Program-made: the position numbers and the translations under genes
The notes under the pieces: model-generated
The model's database searches: none
What the model was told of the DNA's origin: nothing
Seen by the model: only the letters and a program-made list of their open reading frames with translations
In this document: piece by piece, positions 40,805 through 54,473 of the stretch
Layout: each line of letters opens with the position of its first letter
Position numbering within the stretch: position 1 is the first letter of the stretch
Assembly: GCA_040285825.1 (NCBI GenBank)
Contig: JAUPSS010000011.1
Coordinates: forward strand, 628,159 to 692,158
Source of the DNA: Eukaryota sp. TZLM1-RC
Lineage: Eukaryota > Metamonada: BaSk clade
Length of the DNA stretch: 64,000 nucleotides
Direction: 5' to 3'

Positions 40805-43800
40805 ATGTATTAGATGTGATCAACTTGTGATTAAACTTTGTGTGAAATTGTGTGTGAGTAATGTTGGCTATGTGTTACAAACAGATCAGTACAAACTCAT
40901 GATTACATTTTCAATTGATTTTGTATATATTTGAATTAATTGAGTTTATTCATTTTTAAACATTAAATTGTAAAAATAGTAAAAAATCAAAAAGTATACA
41001 ATTGAATGTTGCAAACTAATAAAACCATTGCTGTAAGTGTAAGAGTATCGTTTTTGATACGATTTACTGAGGCTCATATGAAGTTCCTAGTTTCGTATAT
41101 TGACCAATGGTTGTTTATTACAATCATTGGTCACATCTTTAAAGTCCATTTTGGGACAATTAATATAACAATTGTGGTGTTAAAGTCCGTGCTATGATCA
41201 TTTGAGTAGTCATTGGTGTGATTGGTTGAATGGTCATTGGTGTGATTAGGTGAGTTGCATGTAGTCCTTATGTACTAGATGTGATCAACTTGTGATCAAA
41301 CTTTGTGTGAAATTGTGTGTGAATAATGTTGGCTATGTGTTCAGTACAAACTCATGATTACATTTTCAATTGATTTTGTATATATTTGAATTAATTGAGT
41401 TTATTAATTTTTAAACATTAAATTGTAAAAATAGTAAAAAAATCAAAAAGTATACAATTGAATGTTGCAAACTAATAAAACCATTGCTGTAAGTGTAAGA
41501 GTATCGTTTTTGATACGATTTACTGAGGCTCATATGAAGTTCCTAGTTTCGTATATTGACCAATGGTTGTTTATTACAATCATTGGTCAAATCTTTAAAG
41601 TCCATTTTGGAACAATTAATATAACAATTGTGGTGTTAAAGTCCGTGCTATGGTCATTTGAGTAGTCATTGGTATGATTGGTTGAATGGTCATTGGTATG
41701 ATTTGGTGAGTTGCATGTAGTCCTTATGTACTAGATGTGATCAACTTGTGATCAAACTTTGTGTGAAATTGTGTGTGAGTAATGTTGGCTATGTGTTACT
41801 TGATCAGTACAAACTCATGATTACATTTTCAATTGATTTTGTACATATTTGAATTAATTGAGTTTATTAATTTTTAAACATTAAATTGTAAAAATAGTAA
41901 AAAATCAAAAAGTATACAATTGAATGTTGCAAACTAATAAAACCATTGCTTTAAGTGTAAGAGTATCGTTTTTGATACGATTTACTGAGGCTCATATGAA
42001 GTTCCTAGTTTCGTATATTGACCAATGGTTGTTTATTACAATCATTGGTCAAATCTTTAACGTCCATTTTGGGACAATTAATATAACAATTGTGGTGTTA
42101 AAGTCCGTGCTATGGTCATTTGAGTAGTCAATGGTATGATGGGTTGAATGGTCATTGGTATGATTTGGTGAGTTGCATGTAGTCCTTATGTACTAGATGT
42201 GATCAACTTGTGATCAAACTTTGTGTGAAATTGTGTGTGAGTAATGTTGGCTATGTGTTGATCAGTACAAACTCATGATTACATTTTCAATTGATTTTGT
42301 ATATATTTGAATTAATGGAGTTTATTAATTTGTAAACATTAAATTGTAAAAATAGTAAAAAATCAAAAAGTATACAATTGAATGTTGCAAACTAATAAAA
42401 CCATTGCTGTAAGTGTAAGAGTATCGTTTTTGATACGATTTACTGAGGCTCATATGAAGTTCCTAGTTTCGTATATTGACCAATGGTTGTTTATTACAAT
42501 CATTGGTCAAATCTTTAAAGTCCATTTTGGGACAATTAATATAACAATTGTGGTGTTAAAGTGCTTGCTATGGTCATTTGAGTAGTCATTGGTTTGATTG
42601 GTTGAATGGTCATTGGTGTGATTTGGTGAGTTGCATGTAGTCTTTATGTACTAGATGTGATCAACTTGTGATCAAACTTTGTGTGAAATTGTGTGTGAGT
42701 AATGTTGGCTATGTGTTACTTGATCAGTACAAACTCATGATTACATTTTCAAATGATTTTGTATATATTTGAATTAATTGAGTGTATTAATTTTTAAACA
42801 TTAAATTGTAAAAAAAGTAAAAAATCAAAAAGTATACAATTGAATGTTGTAAACTAATAAAACAATTGCTGTAAGTGTAAGAGTATCGTTTTTGATACGA
42901 TTTACTGAGGCTCATATGAAGTTCCTAGTTTCGTATATTGACCAATGGTTGTTTATTACAATCATTGGTCAAATCTTTAAAGTCCATTTTGGGACAATTA
43001 ATATAACAATTGTGGTGTTAAAGTCCATGCTATGGTCATTTGAGTAGTCATTGGTATGATTGGTTGAATGGTCATTGGTATGATTTGGTGAGTTGCATGT
43101 AGTCCTTATGTACTAGATGTGATCAACTTGTGATCAAACTTTGTGTGAAATTGTGTGTGAGTAATGTTGGCTATGTGTTACTTGATCAGTACAAACTCAT
43201 GATTACATTTTCAATTGATTTTGTATATATTTGAATAAATTGAGTGTATTAATTTTTAAACATTAAATTGTAAAAAAAGTAAAAAATCAAAAAGTATACA
43301 ATTGAATGTTGTAAACTAATAAAACAATTGCTGTAAGTGTAAGAGTATCGTTTTTGATACGATTTACTGAGGCTCATATGAAGTTCCTAGTTTCGTATAT
43401 TGACCAATGGTTGTTTATTACAATCATTGGTCAAATCTTTAAAGTCCATTTTGGAACAATTAATATAACAATTGTGGTGTTAAAGTCCTTGCTATGGTCA
43501 TTTGAGTAGTCATTGGTTTGATTGGTTGAATGGTCATTGGTGTGATTTGGTGAGTTGCATGATGTAGTCCTTATGTACTAGATGTGATCAACTTGTGATC
43601 AAACTTTGTGTGAAATTGTGTGTGAGTAATGTTGGCTATGTGTTACTTGATCAGTACAAACTCATGATTACATTTTCAAATGATTTTGTATATATTTGAA
43701 TTAATTGAGTGTATTAATTTTTAAACATTAAATTGTAAAAAAAGTAAAAAATCAAAAAGTATACAATTGAATGTTGTAAACTAATAAAACAATTGCTGTA

Positions 43801-44669
43801 AGTGTAAGAGTATCGTTTTTGATACGATTTACTGAGGCTCATATGAAGTTCCTAGTTTCGTATATTGACCAATGGTTGTTTATTACAATCATTGGTCAAA
43901 TCTTTAAAGTCCATTTTGGGACAATTAATATAACAATTGTGGTGTTAAAGTCCTTGCTATGGTCATTTGAGTAGTCATTGGTTTGATTGGTTGAATGGTC
44001 ATTGGTGTGATTTGGTGAGTTGCATGATGTAGTCCTTATGTACTAGATGTGATCAACTTGTGATCAAACTTTGTGTGAAATTGTGTGTGAGTAATGTTGG
44101 CTATGTGTTACTTGATCAGTACAAACTCATGATTACATTTTCAAATGATTTTGTATATATTTGAATTAATTGAGTGTATTAATTTTTAAACATTAAATTG
44201 TAAAAAAAGTAAAAAATCAAAAGTATACAATTGAATGTTGTAAACTAATAAAACAATTGCTGTAAGTGTAAGAGTATCGTTTTTGATACGATTTACTGAG
44301 GCTCATATGAAGTTCCTAGTTTCGTATATTGACCAATGGTTGTTTATTACAATCATTGGTCAAATCTTTAAAGTCCATTTTGGGACAATTAATATAACAA
44401 TTGTGGTGTTAAAGTCCGTGCTATGGTCATTTGATTAGTCATTGGTATGATTGGTTGAATGGTCATTGGTGTGATGAGGTGAGTTGCATGATGTAGTCCT
44501 TATGTACTAGATGTGATCAACTTGTAATCAAACTTTGTGTGAAATTGTGTGTGAGTAATGTTGGCTATGTGTTACTTGATCAGTACAAACTCATGATTAC
44601 ATTTTCAAATGATTTTGTATATATTTGAATTAATTGAGTGTATTAATTTTTAAACATTAAATTGTAAAA
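40805..44669 (+). repeat. rDNA intergenic spacer tandem repeats, left block
   Basis: Eight units of about 456-465 bp, using the shared GTATACAATTGAATGTTG word as phase mark (40994, 41450, 41912, 42370, 42832, 43294, 43759, 44223). The first unit is partial. Each unit holds three small inverted repeats: GTATC/GATAC around GTTTTT (41045-41060 in unit 1), ACCAATG/CATTGGT with a 15-nt loop, and ACAATT/AATTGT. The first four units carry a 63-67 codon ORF opening at ATGTTGCAA; later units have TAA at the third codon, so it is not a conserved gene. The same repeat follows the LSU, which identifies it as rDNA spacer. Confidence 0.95.
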
Positions 44670-46317
44670 CAAATAGCAACTTTTATTCAACAGCGTTATG
44701 AAGATATTGGTCTCTCATTGAATATCTCCAAATGTTTGATTATTGGCCATGAACCAATTGATTTTTTCATTAATGATGTAAATGTCCCCTTTATCAATTA
44801 TGATCAGTCTGGTTTTCGTTTTTTGGGTTGTTATCTCGGAAATATTGATGAAGTGAAAAGCCAACTTTCGACTCTGTTGACTCAATTTGGAAATGAATTA
44901 GAATCAATAGAAAATTTAAATATTGAGAAACATTTGAAATTCTTTTCCTCAAAATCTGTTATTCTGGAAAATTTACTCATATTTTGAGATCAACATCACC
45001 ATCAATTTCCTTGGAGTTCTGTCGCATTTTTAATGAACAAAGAACTAATTTTTTAGCAAAATTATTGGAAATTGATGCATCTCAGTTACGAAGCCACATT
45101 TTTGTGGTACAAATTTTGGTGGTGTTGATTTTCATAAGTCAAGCTACCTTTGTAAAGCTGCCTTTATTGGAGGTGGAAAGAATTTTATTTATGAATTTGT
45201 GAATCGTTTTCCTGAAAAAATTCATCTCATTGAAAATTGTAGCAGCTCCTATCTTATTTCTTTGCAACAGGAAATTGAAACTCTTTCACCCAATATTTGG
45301 GCTAAATGTTTCCCCTCTGATATTGTGGAACTTCCTTCAAGAAGCTTGCTCTCCTTACCATTGACTTTTGCAAAATTGCAGAAAAAATTTTGAAAGTTTT
45401 AGAAAACTTGGATTATATTGTACGTCTTAGCTTGGCTAAGGAAAAATCCCGTTTTTTGCAAACTTTTTGATTGATCTTGAAGACAGTTGCTCAAGTTGCT
45501 TAATCTCCCAAATTCCCAACATTTACGGCCTTCTACTTAATGATCACCAATGGACCACTGCAATGAGATTGAGATGTTTTCTATGGCCTTGCTCATTGCC
45601 AAATGATTTAATTTGTCGCTGCAAGAGTGTTGTTACGCTTTCCCATATTTTAAACTGTAAGTATTTCATAACTTATCGCTCACTTGTTCATGACTCAGTT
45701 CGTGATCAATTATATGCCATGTGCAAAAAGTTTCAATATAGAGGCATTTATTGAGCCACTAGTACGTAAGCTGTCTTCAGATCAAACTGATGATTCCTTT
45801 GGTAAAAGAAGGGCAGATTTAGTAGCTCCAGGGATCGATGGTGTTCTCAATGTTGTAGACGTTGTCTCAGTGGATGTTTGCAAAAATTCTGCTGCTCGTT
45901 TAGTGTATTCCGCTGACTCGCCGTTATCTAACGCCGAAAAAAAGAAGATAAAAAATATGAAGAACCTTTGGCACAGTTAGGTAGAGTGGAACATGTGAAA
46001 TATCAGTTTGTGCCGTTTGCAATTTCTCTTTTTGGCAATATTGGACCTTCAGGCTTGCACTTTTTGGAAAATTTTAAAAAAGTGTTACTGAATAGGTCTG
46101 GTAAAACAATGAACTCCACTTTCTGGTTAAATAGAATTGTTTTTTGCATTTTCAAGTCTATTCCAACAATGATTTCAAAGGCACTTTTAGCTATTGGTGT
46201 AGAATATGAACGTAATGCTGTGAGTAGGTTCAGTAATAGTGACGCTTGTTTGGAGGATATTGAATTCTAGATGGTTATTTTTATCTCAATAAATATTCCA
46301 GTTTTTTTTTAAAAAAA
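44670..46317 (+). mobile_element. 5'-truncated LINE inserted in the rDNA spacer repeat
   Basis: Begins inside the reverse transcriptase near its end (QRYEDIGLSLNISKCLIIG, the Gl.lN..K block), then thumb-like FRFLGCYLGNIDE. A CCHC-like zinc motif follows (CRCKSVVTLSHILNC), then a restriction-like endonuclease core, RRADLVAPGIDG with NVVDVVSVD, and a conserved tail (FVPFAISLFGNIGPSGLHFL). That order is typical of LINEs with a site-specific-type endonuclease (R2/CRE-like groups). At least five frame changes break it. An AATAAA lies at about 46289, a T-run and A-tail at 46302-46320. The 11-bp spacer sequence AAATTGTAAAA flanks both ends (44659-44669 and 46318-46328), a target-site duplication. 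A related relic lies at 16.1-16.6 kb. Confidence 0.8.
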
Positions 46318-49300
46318 AAATTGTAAAAAAAGTAAAAAATCAAAAAGTATACAATTGAATGTTGTAAACTAATAAAACAATTGCTGTAAGTGTAAGAGTA
46401 TCGTTTTTGATACGATTTACTGAGGCTCATATGAAGTTCCTAGTTTCGTATATTGACCAATGGTTGTTTATTACAATCATTGGTCAAATCTTTAAAGTCC
46501 ATTTTGGGACAATTAATATAACAATTGTGGTGTTAAAGTCCTTGCTATGGTCATTTGAGTAGTCATTGGTTTGATTGGTTGAATGGTCATTGGTGTGATT
46601 TGGTGAGTTGCATGATGTAGTCCTTATGTACTAGATGTGATCAACTTGTGATCAAACTTTGTGTGAAATTGTGTGTGAGTAATGTTGGCTATGTGTTACT
46701 TGATCAGTACAAACTCATGATTACATTTTCAAATGATTTTGTATATATTTGAATTAATTGAGTGTATTAATTTTTAAACATTAAATTGTAAAAAAAGTAA
46801 AAAATCAAAAAGTATACAATTGAATGTTGTAAACTAATAAAACAATTGCTGTAAGTGTAAGAGTATCGTTTTGATACGATTTACTGAGGCTCATATGAAG
46901 TTCCTAGTTTCGTATATTGACCAATGGTTGTTTATTACAATCATTGATCAAATCTTTAAAGTCCATTTTGGGACAATTAATATAACAATTGTGGTGTTAA
47001 AGTCCTTGCTATGGTCATTTGAGTAGTCATTGGTTTGATTGGTTGAATGGTCATTGGTGTGATTTGGTGAGTTGCATGATGTAGTCCTTATGTACTAGAT
47101 GTGATCAACTTGTGATCAAACTTTGTGTGAAATTGTGTGTGAGTAATGTTGGCTATGTGTTACTTGATCAGTACAAACTCATGATTACATTTTCAAATGA
47201 TTTTGTATATATTTGAATTAATTGAGTGTATTAATTTTTAAACATTAAATTGTAAAAAAAGTAAAAAATCAAAAAGTATACAATTGAATGTTGTAAACTA
47301 ATAAAACAATTGCTGTAAGTGTAAGAGTATCGTTTTTGATACGATTTACTGAGGCTCATATGAAGTTCCTAGTTTCGTATATTGACCAATGGTTGTTTAT
47401 TACAATCATTGGTCAAATCTTTAAAGTCCATTTTGGGACAATTAATATAACAATTGTGGTGTTAAAGTCCTTGCTATGGTCATTTGAGTAGTCATTGGTT
47501 TGATTGGTTGAATGGTCATTGGTGTGATTTGGTGAGTTGCATGATGTAGTCCTTATGTACTAGATGTGATCAACTTGTGATCAAACTTTGTGTGAAATTG
47601 TGTGTGAGTAATGTTGGCTATGTGTTACTTGATCAGTACAAACTCATGATTACATTTTCAAATGATTTTGTATATATTTGAATTAATTGAGTGTATTAAT
47701 TATTAAACATTAAATTGTAAAAAAGTAAAAAATCAAAAAGTATACAATTGAATGTTGTAAACTAATAAAACAATTGCTGTAAGTGTAAGAGTATCGTTTT
47801 TGATACGATTTACTGAGGCTCATATGAAGTTCCTAGTTTCGTATATTGACCAATGGTTGTTTATTACAATCATTGGTCAAATCTTTAAAGTCCATTTTGG
47901 GACAATTAATATAACAATTGTGGTGTTAAAGTCCTTGCTATGGTCATTTGAGTAGTCATTGGTTTGATTGGTTGAATGGTCATTGGTGTGATTTGGTGAG
48001 TTGCATGATGTAGTCCTTATGTACTAGATGTGATCAACTTGTGATCAAACTTTGTGTGAAATTGTGTGTGAGTAATGTTGGCTATGTGTTACTTGATCAG
48101 TACAAACTCATGATTACATTTTCAAATGATTTTGTATATATTTGAATTAATTGAGTGTATTAATTTTTAAACATTAAATTGTAAAAAAAGTAAAAAATCA
48201 AAAAGTATACAATTGAATGTTGTAAACTAATAAAACAATTGCTGTAAGTGTAAGAGTATCGTTTTTGATACGATTTACTGAGGCTCATATGAAGTTCCTA
48301 GTTTCGTATATTGACCAATGGTTGTTTATTACAATCATTGGTCAAATCTTTAAAGTCCATTTTGGGACAATTAATATAACAATTGTGGTGTTAAAGTCCT
48401 TGTGCTATGGTCATTTGAGTAGTCATTGGTATGATTGGTTGAATGGTCATTGGTATGATTTGGTGAGTTGCATGTAGTCCTTATGTACTAGATGTGATCA
48501 ACTTGTGATCAAACTTTGTGTGAAATTGTGTGTGAGTAATGTTGGCTATGTGTTACTTGATCAGTACAAACTCATGATTACATTTTCAAATGATTTTGTA
48601 TATATTTGAATTAATTGAGTGTATTAATTTTTAAACATTAAATTGTAAAAAAAGTAAAAAATCAAAAAGTATACAATTGAATGTTGTAAACTAATAAAAC
48701 AATTGCTGTAAGTGTAAGAGTATCGTTTTTGATACGATTTACTGAGGCTCATATGAAGTTCTAGTTTCGTATATTGACCAATGGTTGTTTATTACAATCA
48801 TTGGTCAAATCTTTAAAGTCCATTTTGGGACAATTAATATAACAATTGTGGTGTTAAAGTCCGTGCTATGGTCATTTGAGTAGTCATTGGTTTGATTGGT
48901 TGAATGGTCATTGGTTTGATTTGGTGAGTTGCATGTAGTCCTTATGTACTAGATGTGATCAACTTGTGATCAAACTTTGTGTGAAATTGTGTGTGAGTAA
49001 TGTTGGCTATGTGTTACTTGATCAGTACAAACTCATGATTACATTTTCAAATGATTTTGTATATATTTGAATTAATTGAGTGTATTAATTTTTAAACATT
49101 AAATTGTAAAAAAAGTAAAAAATCAAAAAGTATACAATTGAATGTTGTAAACTAATAAAACAATTGCTGTAAGTGTAAGAGTATCGTTTTTGATACGATT
49201 TACTGAGGCTCATATGAAGTTCCTAGTTTCGTATATTGACCAATGGTTGTTTATTACAATCATTGGTCAAATCTTTAAAGTCCATTTTGGGACAATTAAT

Positions 49301-52300
49301 ATAACAATTGTGGTGTTAAAGTCTGTGCTATGGTCATTTGAGTAGTCATTGGTTTGATTGGTTGAATGGTCATTGGTATGATTTGGTGAGTTGCATGTAG
49401 TCCTTATGTACTAGATGTGATCAACTTGTGATCAAACTTTGTGTGAAATTGTGTGTGAGTAATGTTGGCTATGTGTTACTTGATCAGTACAAACTCATGA
49501 TTACATTTTCAATTGATTTTGTATATATTTGAATTAATTGAGTTTATTAATTTTTAAACATTAAATTGTAAAAAAAATAAAAAATGAAAAAGTATACAAT
49601 TGAATGTTGTAAACTAATAAAACAATTGCTGTAAGTGTAAGAGTATCGTTTTTGATACGATTTACTGAGGCTCATATGAAGTTCCTAGTTTCGTATATTG
49701 ACCAATGGTTGTTTATTACAATCATTGGTCAAATCTTTAAAGTCCATTTTGGGACAATTAATATAACAATTGTGGTGTTAAAGTCTGTGCTATGGTCATT
49801 TGAGTAGTCATTGGTATGATTGGTTGAATGGTCATTGGTATGATTTGGTGAGTTGCATGTAGTCCTTATGTACTAGATGTGATCAACTTGTGATCAAACT
49901 TTGTGTGAAATTGTGTGTGAGTAATGTTGGCTATGTGTTACTTGATCAGTACAAACTCATGATTACATTTTCAAATGATTTTGTATATATTTGAATTAAT
50001 TGAGTGTATTAATTTTTAAACATTAAATTGTAAAAAAAATAAAAAATGAAAAAGTATACAATTGAATGTTGTAAACTAATAAAACAATTGCTGTAAGTGT
50101 AAGAGTATCGTTTTTGATACGATTTACTGAGGCTCATATGAAGTTACTAGTTTCGTATATTGACCAATGGTTGTTTATTACAATCATTGGTCAAATCTTT
50201 AAAGTCCATTTTGGGACAATTAATATAACAATTGTGGTGTTAAAGTCCGTGCTATGGTCATTTGAGTAGTCATTGGTATGATTGGTTGAATGGTCATTGG
50301 TATGATTAGGTGAGTTGCATGTAGTCTTTATGTACTAGATGTGACCAACTTGTGATCAAACTTTGTGTGAAATTGTGTGTGAGTAATGTTGGCTATGTGT
50401 TACTTGATCAGTACAAACTCATGATTACATTTTCAATTGATTTTGTATATATTTGAATTAATTGAGTGTATTAATTTTTAAACATTAAATTGTAAAAAAA
50501 AAGTAAAAAATCAAAAAGTATACAATTGAATGTTGTAAACTAATAAAACAATTGCTGTAAGTGTAAGAGTATCGTTTTTGATACGATTTACTGAGGCTCA
50601 TATGAAGTTCCTAGTTTCGTATATTGACCAATGGTTGTTTATTACAATCATTGGTCAAATCTTTAAAGTCCATTTTGGGACAATTAATATAACAATTGTG
50701 GTGTTAAAGTCTGTGCTATGGTCATTTGAGTAGTCATTGGTATGATTGGTTGAATGGTCATTGGTATGATTAGGTGAGTTGCATGTAGTCCTTATGTACT
50801 AGATGTGACCAACTTGTGATCAAACTTTGTGTGAAATTGTGTGTGAGTAATGTTGGCTATGTGTTACTTGATCAGTACAAACTCATGATTACATTTTCAA
50901 TTGATTTTGTATATATTTGAATTAATTGAGTTTATTAATTTTTAAACATTAAATTGTAAAAAAAAATAAAAAATGAAAAAGTATACAATTGAATGTTGTA
51001 AACTAATAAAACAATTGCTGTAAGTGTAAGAGTATCGTTTTTGATACGATTTACTGAGGCTCATATGAAGTTACTAGTTTCGTATATTGACCAATGGTTG
51101 TTTATTACAATCATTGGTCAAATCTTTAAAGTCCATTTTGGGACAATTAATATAACAATTGTGGTGTTAAAGTCCGTGCTATGGTCATTTGAGTAGTCAT
51201 TGGTATGATTGGTTGAATGGTCATTGGTATGATTAGATGAGTTGCATGTAGTCTTTATGTACTAGATGTGACCAACTTGTGATCAAACTTTGTGTGAAAT
51301 TGTGTGTGAGTAATGTTGGCTATGTGTTACTTGATCAGTACAAACTCATGATTACATTTTCAATTGATTTTGTATATATTTGAATTAATTGAGTGTATTA
51401 ATTTTTAAACATTAAATTGTAAAAAAAGTAAAAAATCAAAAAGTATACAATTGAATGTTGTAAACTAATAAAACAATTGCTGTAAGTGTAAGAGTATCGT
51501 TTTTGATACGATTTACTGAGGCTCATATGAAGTTCCTAGTTTCGTATATTGACCAATGGTTGTTTATTACAATCATTGGTCAAATCTTAAAGTCCATTTT
51601 GGGACAATTAATATAACAATTGTGGTGTTAAAGTCCGTGCTATGGTCATTTGAGTAGTCATTGGTATGATTGGTTGAATGGTCATTGGTATGATTAGGTG
51701 AGTTGCATGTAGTCCTTATGTACTAGATGTGACCAACTTGTGATCAAACTTTGTGTGAAATTGTGTGTGAGTAATGTTGGCTATGTGTTACTTGATCAGT
51801 ACAAACTCATGATTACATTTTCAATTGATTTTGTATATATTTGAATTAATTGAGTTTATTAATTTTTAAACATTAAATTGTAAAAAAAATAAAAAATGAA
51901 AAAGTATACAATTGAATGTTGTAAACTAATAAAACAATTGCTGTAAGTGTAAGAGTATCGTTTTTGATACGATTTACTGAGGCTCATATGAAGTTCCTAG
52001 TTTCGTATATTGACCAATGGTTGTTTATTACAATCATTGGTCAAATCTTTAAAGTCCATTTTGGGACAATTAATATAACAATTGTGGTGTTAAAGTCCGT
52101 GCTATGGTCATTTGAGTAGTCATTGGTATGATTGGTTGAATGGTCATTGGTATGATTAGGTGAGTTGCATGTAGTCCTTATGTACTAGATGTGACCAACT
52201 TGTGATCAAACTTTGTGTGAAATTGTGTGTGAGTAATGTTGGCTATGTGTTACTTGATCAGTACAAACTCATGATTACATTTTCAATTGATTTTGTATAT

Positions 52301-54473
52301 ATTTGAATTAATTGAGTTTATTAATTTTTAAACATTAAATTGTAAAAAAATAAAAAATGAAAAAGTATACAATTGAATGTTGTAAACTAATAAAACAATT
52401 GCTGTAAGTGTAAGAGTTTTTGATACGATTTACTGAGGCTCATATGAAGTTCCTAGTTTCGTATATTGACCAATGGTTGTTTATTACAATCATTGGTCAA
52501 ATCTTTAAAGTCCATTTTGGGACAATTAATATAACAATTGTGGTGTTAAAGTCTGTGCTATGGTCATTTGAGTAGTCATTGGTATGATTGGTTGAATGGT
52601 CATTGGTATGATTAGGTGAGTTGCATGTAGTCTTTATGTACTAGATGTGACCAACTTGTGATCAAACTTTGTGTGAAATTGTGTGTGAGTAATGTTGGCT
52701 ATGTGTTACTTGATCAGTACAAACTCATGATTACATTTTCAATTGATTTTGTATATATTTGAATTAATTGAGTTTATTAATTTTTAAACATTAAATTGTA
52801 AAAAAAATAAAAAAAATGAAAAAGTATACAATTGAATGTTGTAAACTAATAAAACAATTGCTGTAAGTGTAAGAGTATCGTTTTTGATACGATTTACTGA
52901 GGCTCATATGAAGTTCCTAGTTTCGTATATTGACCAATGGTTGTTTATTACAATCATTGGTCAAATCTTTAAAGTCCATTTTGGGACAATTAATATAACA
53001 ATTGTGGTGTTAAAGTCTGTGCTATGGTCATTTGAGTAGTCATTGGTATGATTGGTTGAATGGTCATTGGTATGATTAGGTGAGTTGCATGTAGTCCTTA
53101 TGTACTAGATGTGACCAACTTGTGATCAAACTTTGTGTGAAATTGTGTGTGAGTAATGTTGGCTATGTGTTACTTGATCAGTACAAACTCATGATTACAT
53201 TTTCAATTGATTTTGTATATATTTGAATTAATTGAGTTTATTAATTTTTAAACATTAAATTGTAAAAAAAATAAAAAAAATGAAAAAGTATACAATTGAA
53301 TGTTGTAAACTAATAAAACAATTGCTGTAAGTGTAAGAGTATCGTTTTTGATACGATTTACTGAGGCTCATATGAAGTTACTAGTTTCGTATATTGACCA
53401 ATGGTTGTTTATTACAATCATTGGTCAAATCTTTAAAGTCCATTTTGGGACAATTAATATAACAATTGTGGTGTTAAAGTCTGTGCTATGGTCATTTGAG
53501 TAGTCATTGGTATGATTGGTTGAATGGTCATTGGTATGATTAGGTGAGTTGCATGTAGTCCTTATGTACTAGATGTGACCAACTTGTGATCAAACTTTGT
53601 GTGAAATTGTGTGTGAGTAATGTTGGCTATGTGTTACTTGATCAGTACAAACTCATGATTACATTTTCAATTGATTTTGTATATATTTGAATTAATTGAG
53701 TTTATTAATTTTTAAACATTAAATTGTAAAAAAAATAAAAAATGAAAAAGTATACAATTGAATGTTGTAAACTAATAAAACAATTGCTGTAAGTGTAAGA
53801 GAATCGTTTTTGATACGATTTACTGAGGCTCATATGAAGTTCCTAGTTTCGTATATTGACCAATGGTTGTTTATTACAATCATTGGTCAAATCTTTAAAG
53901 TCCATTTTGGGACAATTAATATAACAATTGTGGTGTTAAAGTCTGTGCTATGGTCATTTGAGTAGTCATTGGTATGATTGGTTGAATGGTCATTGGTATG
54001 ATTAGGTGAGTTGCATGTAGTCCTTATGTACTAGATGTGACCAACTTGTGATCAAACTTTGTGTGAAATTGTGTGTGAGTAATGTTGGCTATGTGTTACT
54101 TGATCAGTACAAACTCATGATTACATTTTCAATTGATTTTGTATATATTTGAATTAATTGAGTTTATTAATTTTTAAACATTAAATTGTAAAAAAAATAA
54201 AAAATGAAAAAGTATACAATTGAATGTTGTAAACTAATAAAACAATTGCTGTAAGTGTAAGAGAATCGTTTTTGATACGATTTACTGAGGCTCATATGAA
54301 GTTCCTAGTTTCGTATATTGACCAATGGTTGTTTATTACAATCATTGGTCAAATCTTTAAAGTCCATTTTGGGACAATTATTATAACAATTGTGGTGTTA
54401 AAGTCTGTGCTATGGTCATTTGAGTAGTCATTGGTATGATTGGTTGAATGGTCATTGGTATGATTAGGTGATC
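46318..54473 (+). repeat. rDNA intergenic spacer tandem repeats, right block before the SSU
   Basis: Eighteen further units of about 459-465 bp (phase marks from 46347 to 54212), continuing the block before the LINE. Units fall into positional subtypes. Copies to about 48.0 kb have a 3-bp insertion (TTGCATGATGTAG). From about 50.34 kb on, units carry GTGACCAACTTG instead of GTGATCAACTTG and GATTAGGTGAG. The last unit stops within GATTAGGTGA at 54473, where unique pre-rRNA leader begins. The small inverted repeats are kept in nearly all units. One unit (52365) lacks part of the GTATC arm. Confidence 0.95.

Noticed and set aside
40805-54473. A CRISPR-like or satellite array
   Set aside because: Units are about 462 bp with no spacers, and the same unit flanks the rRNA genes, so this is rDNA spacer.
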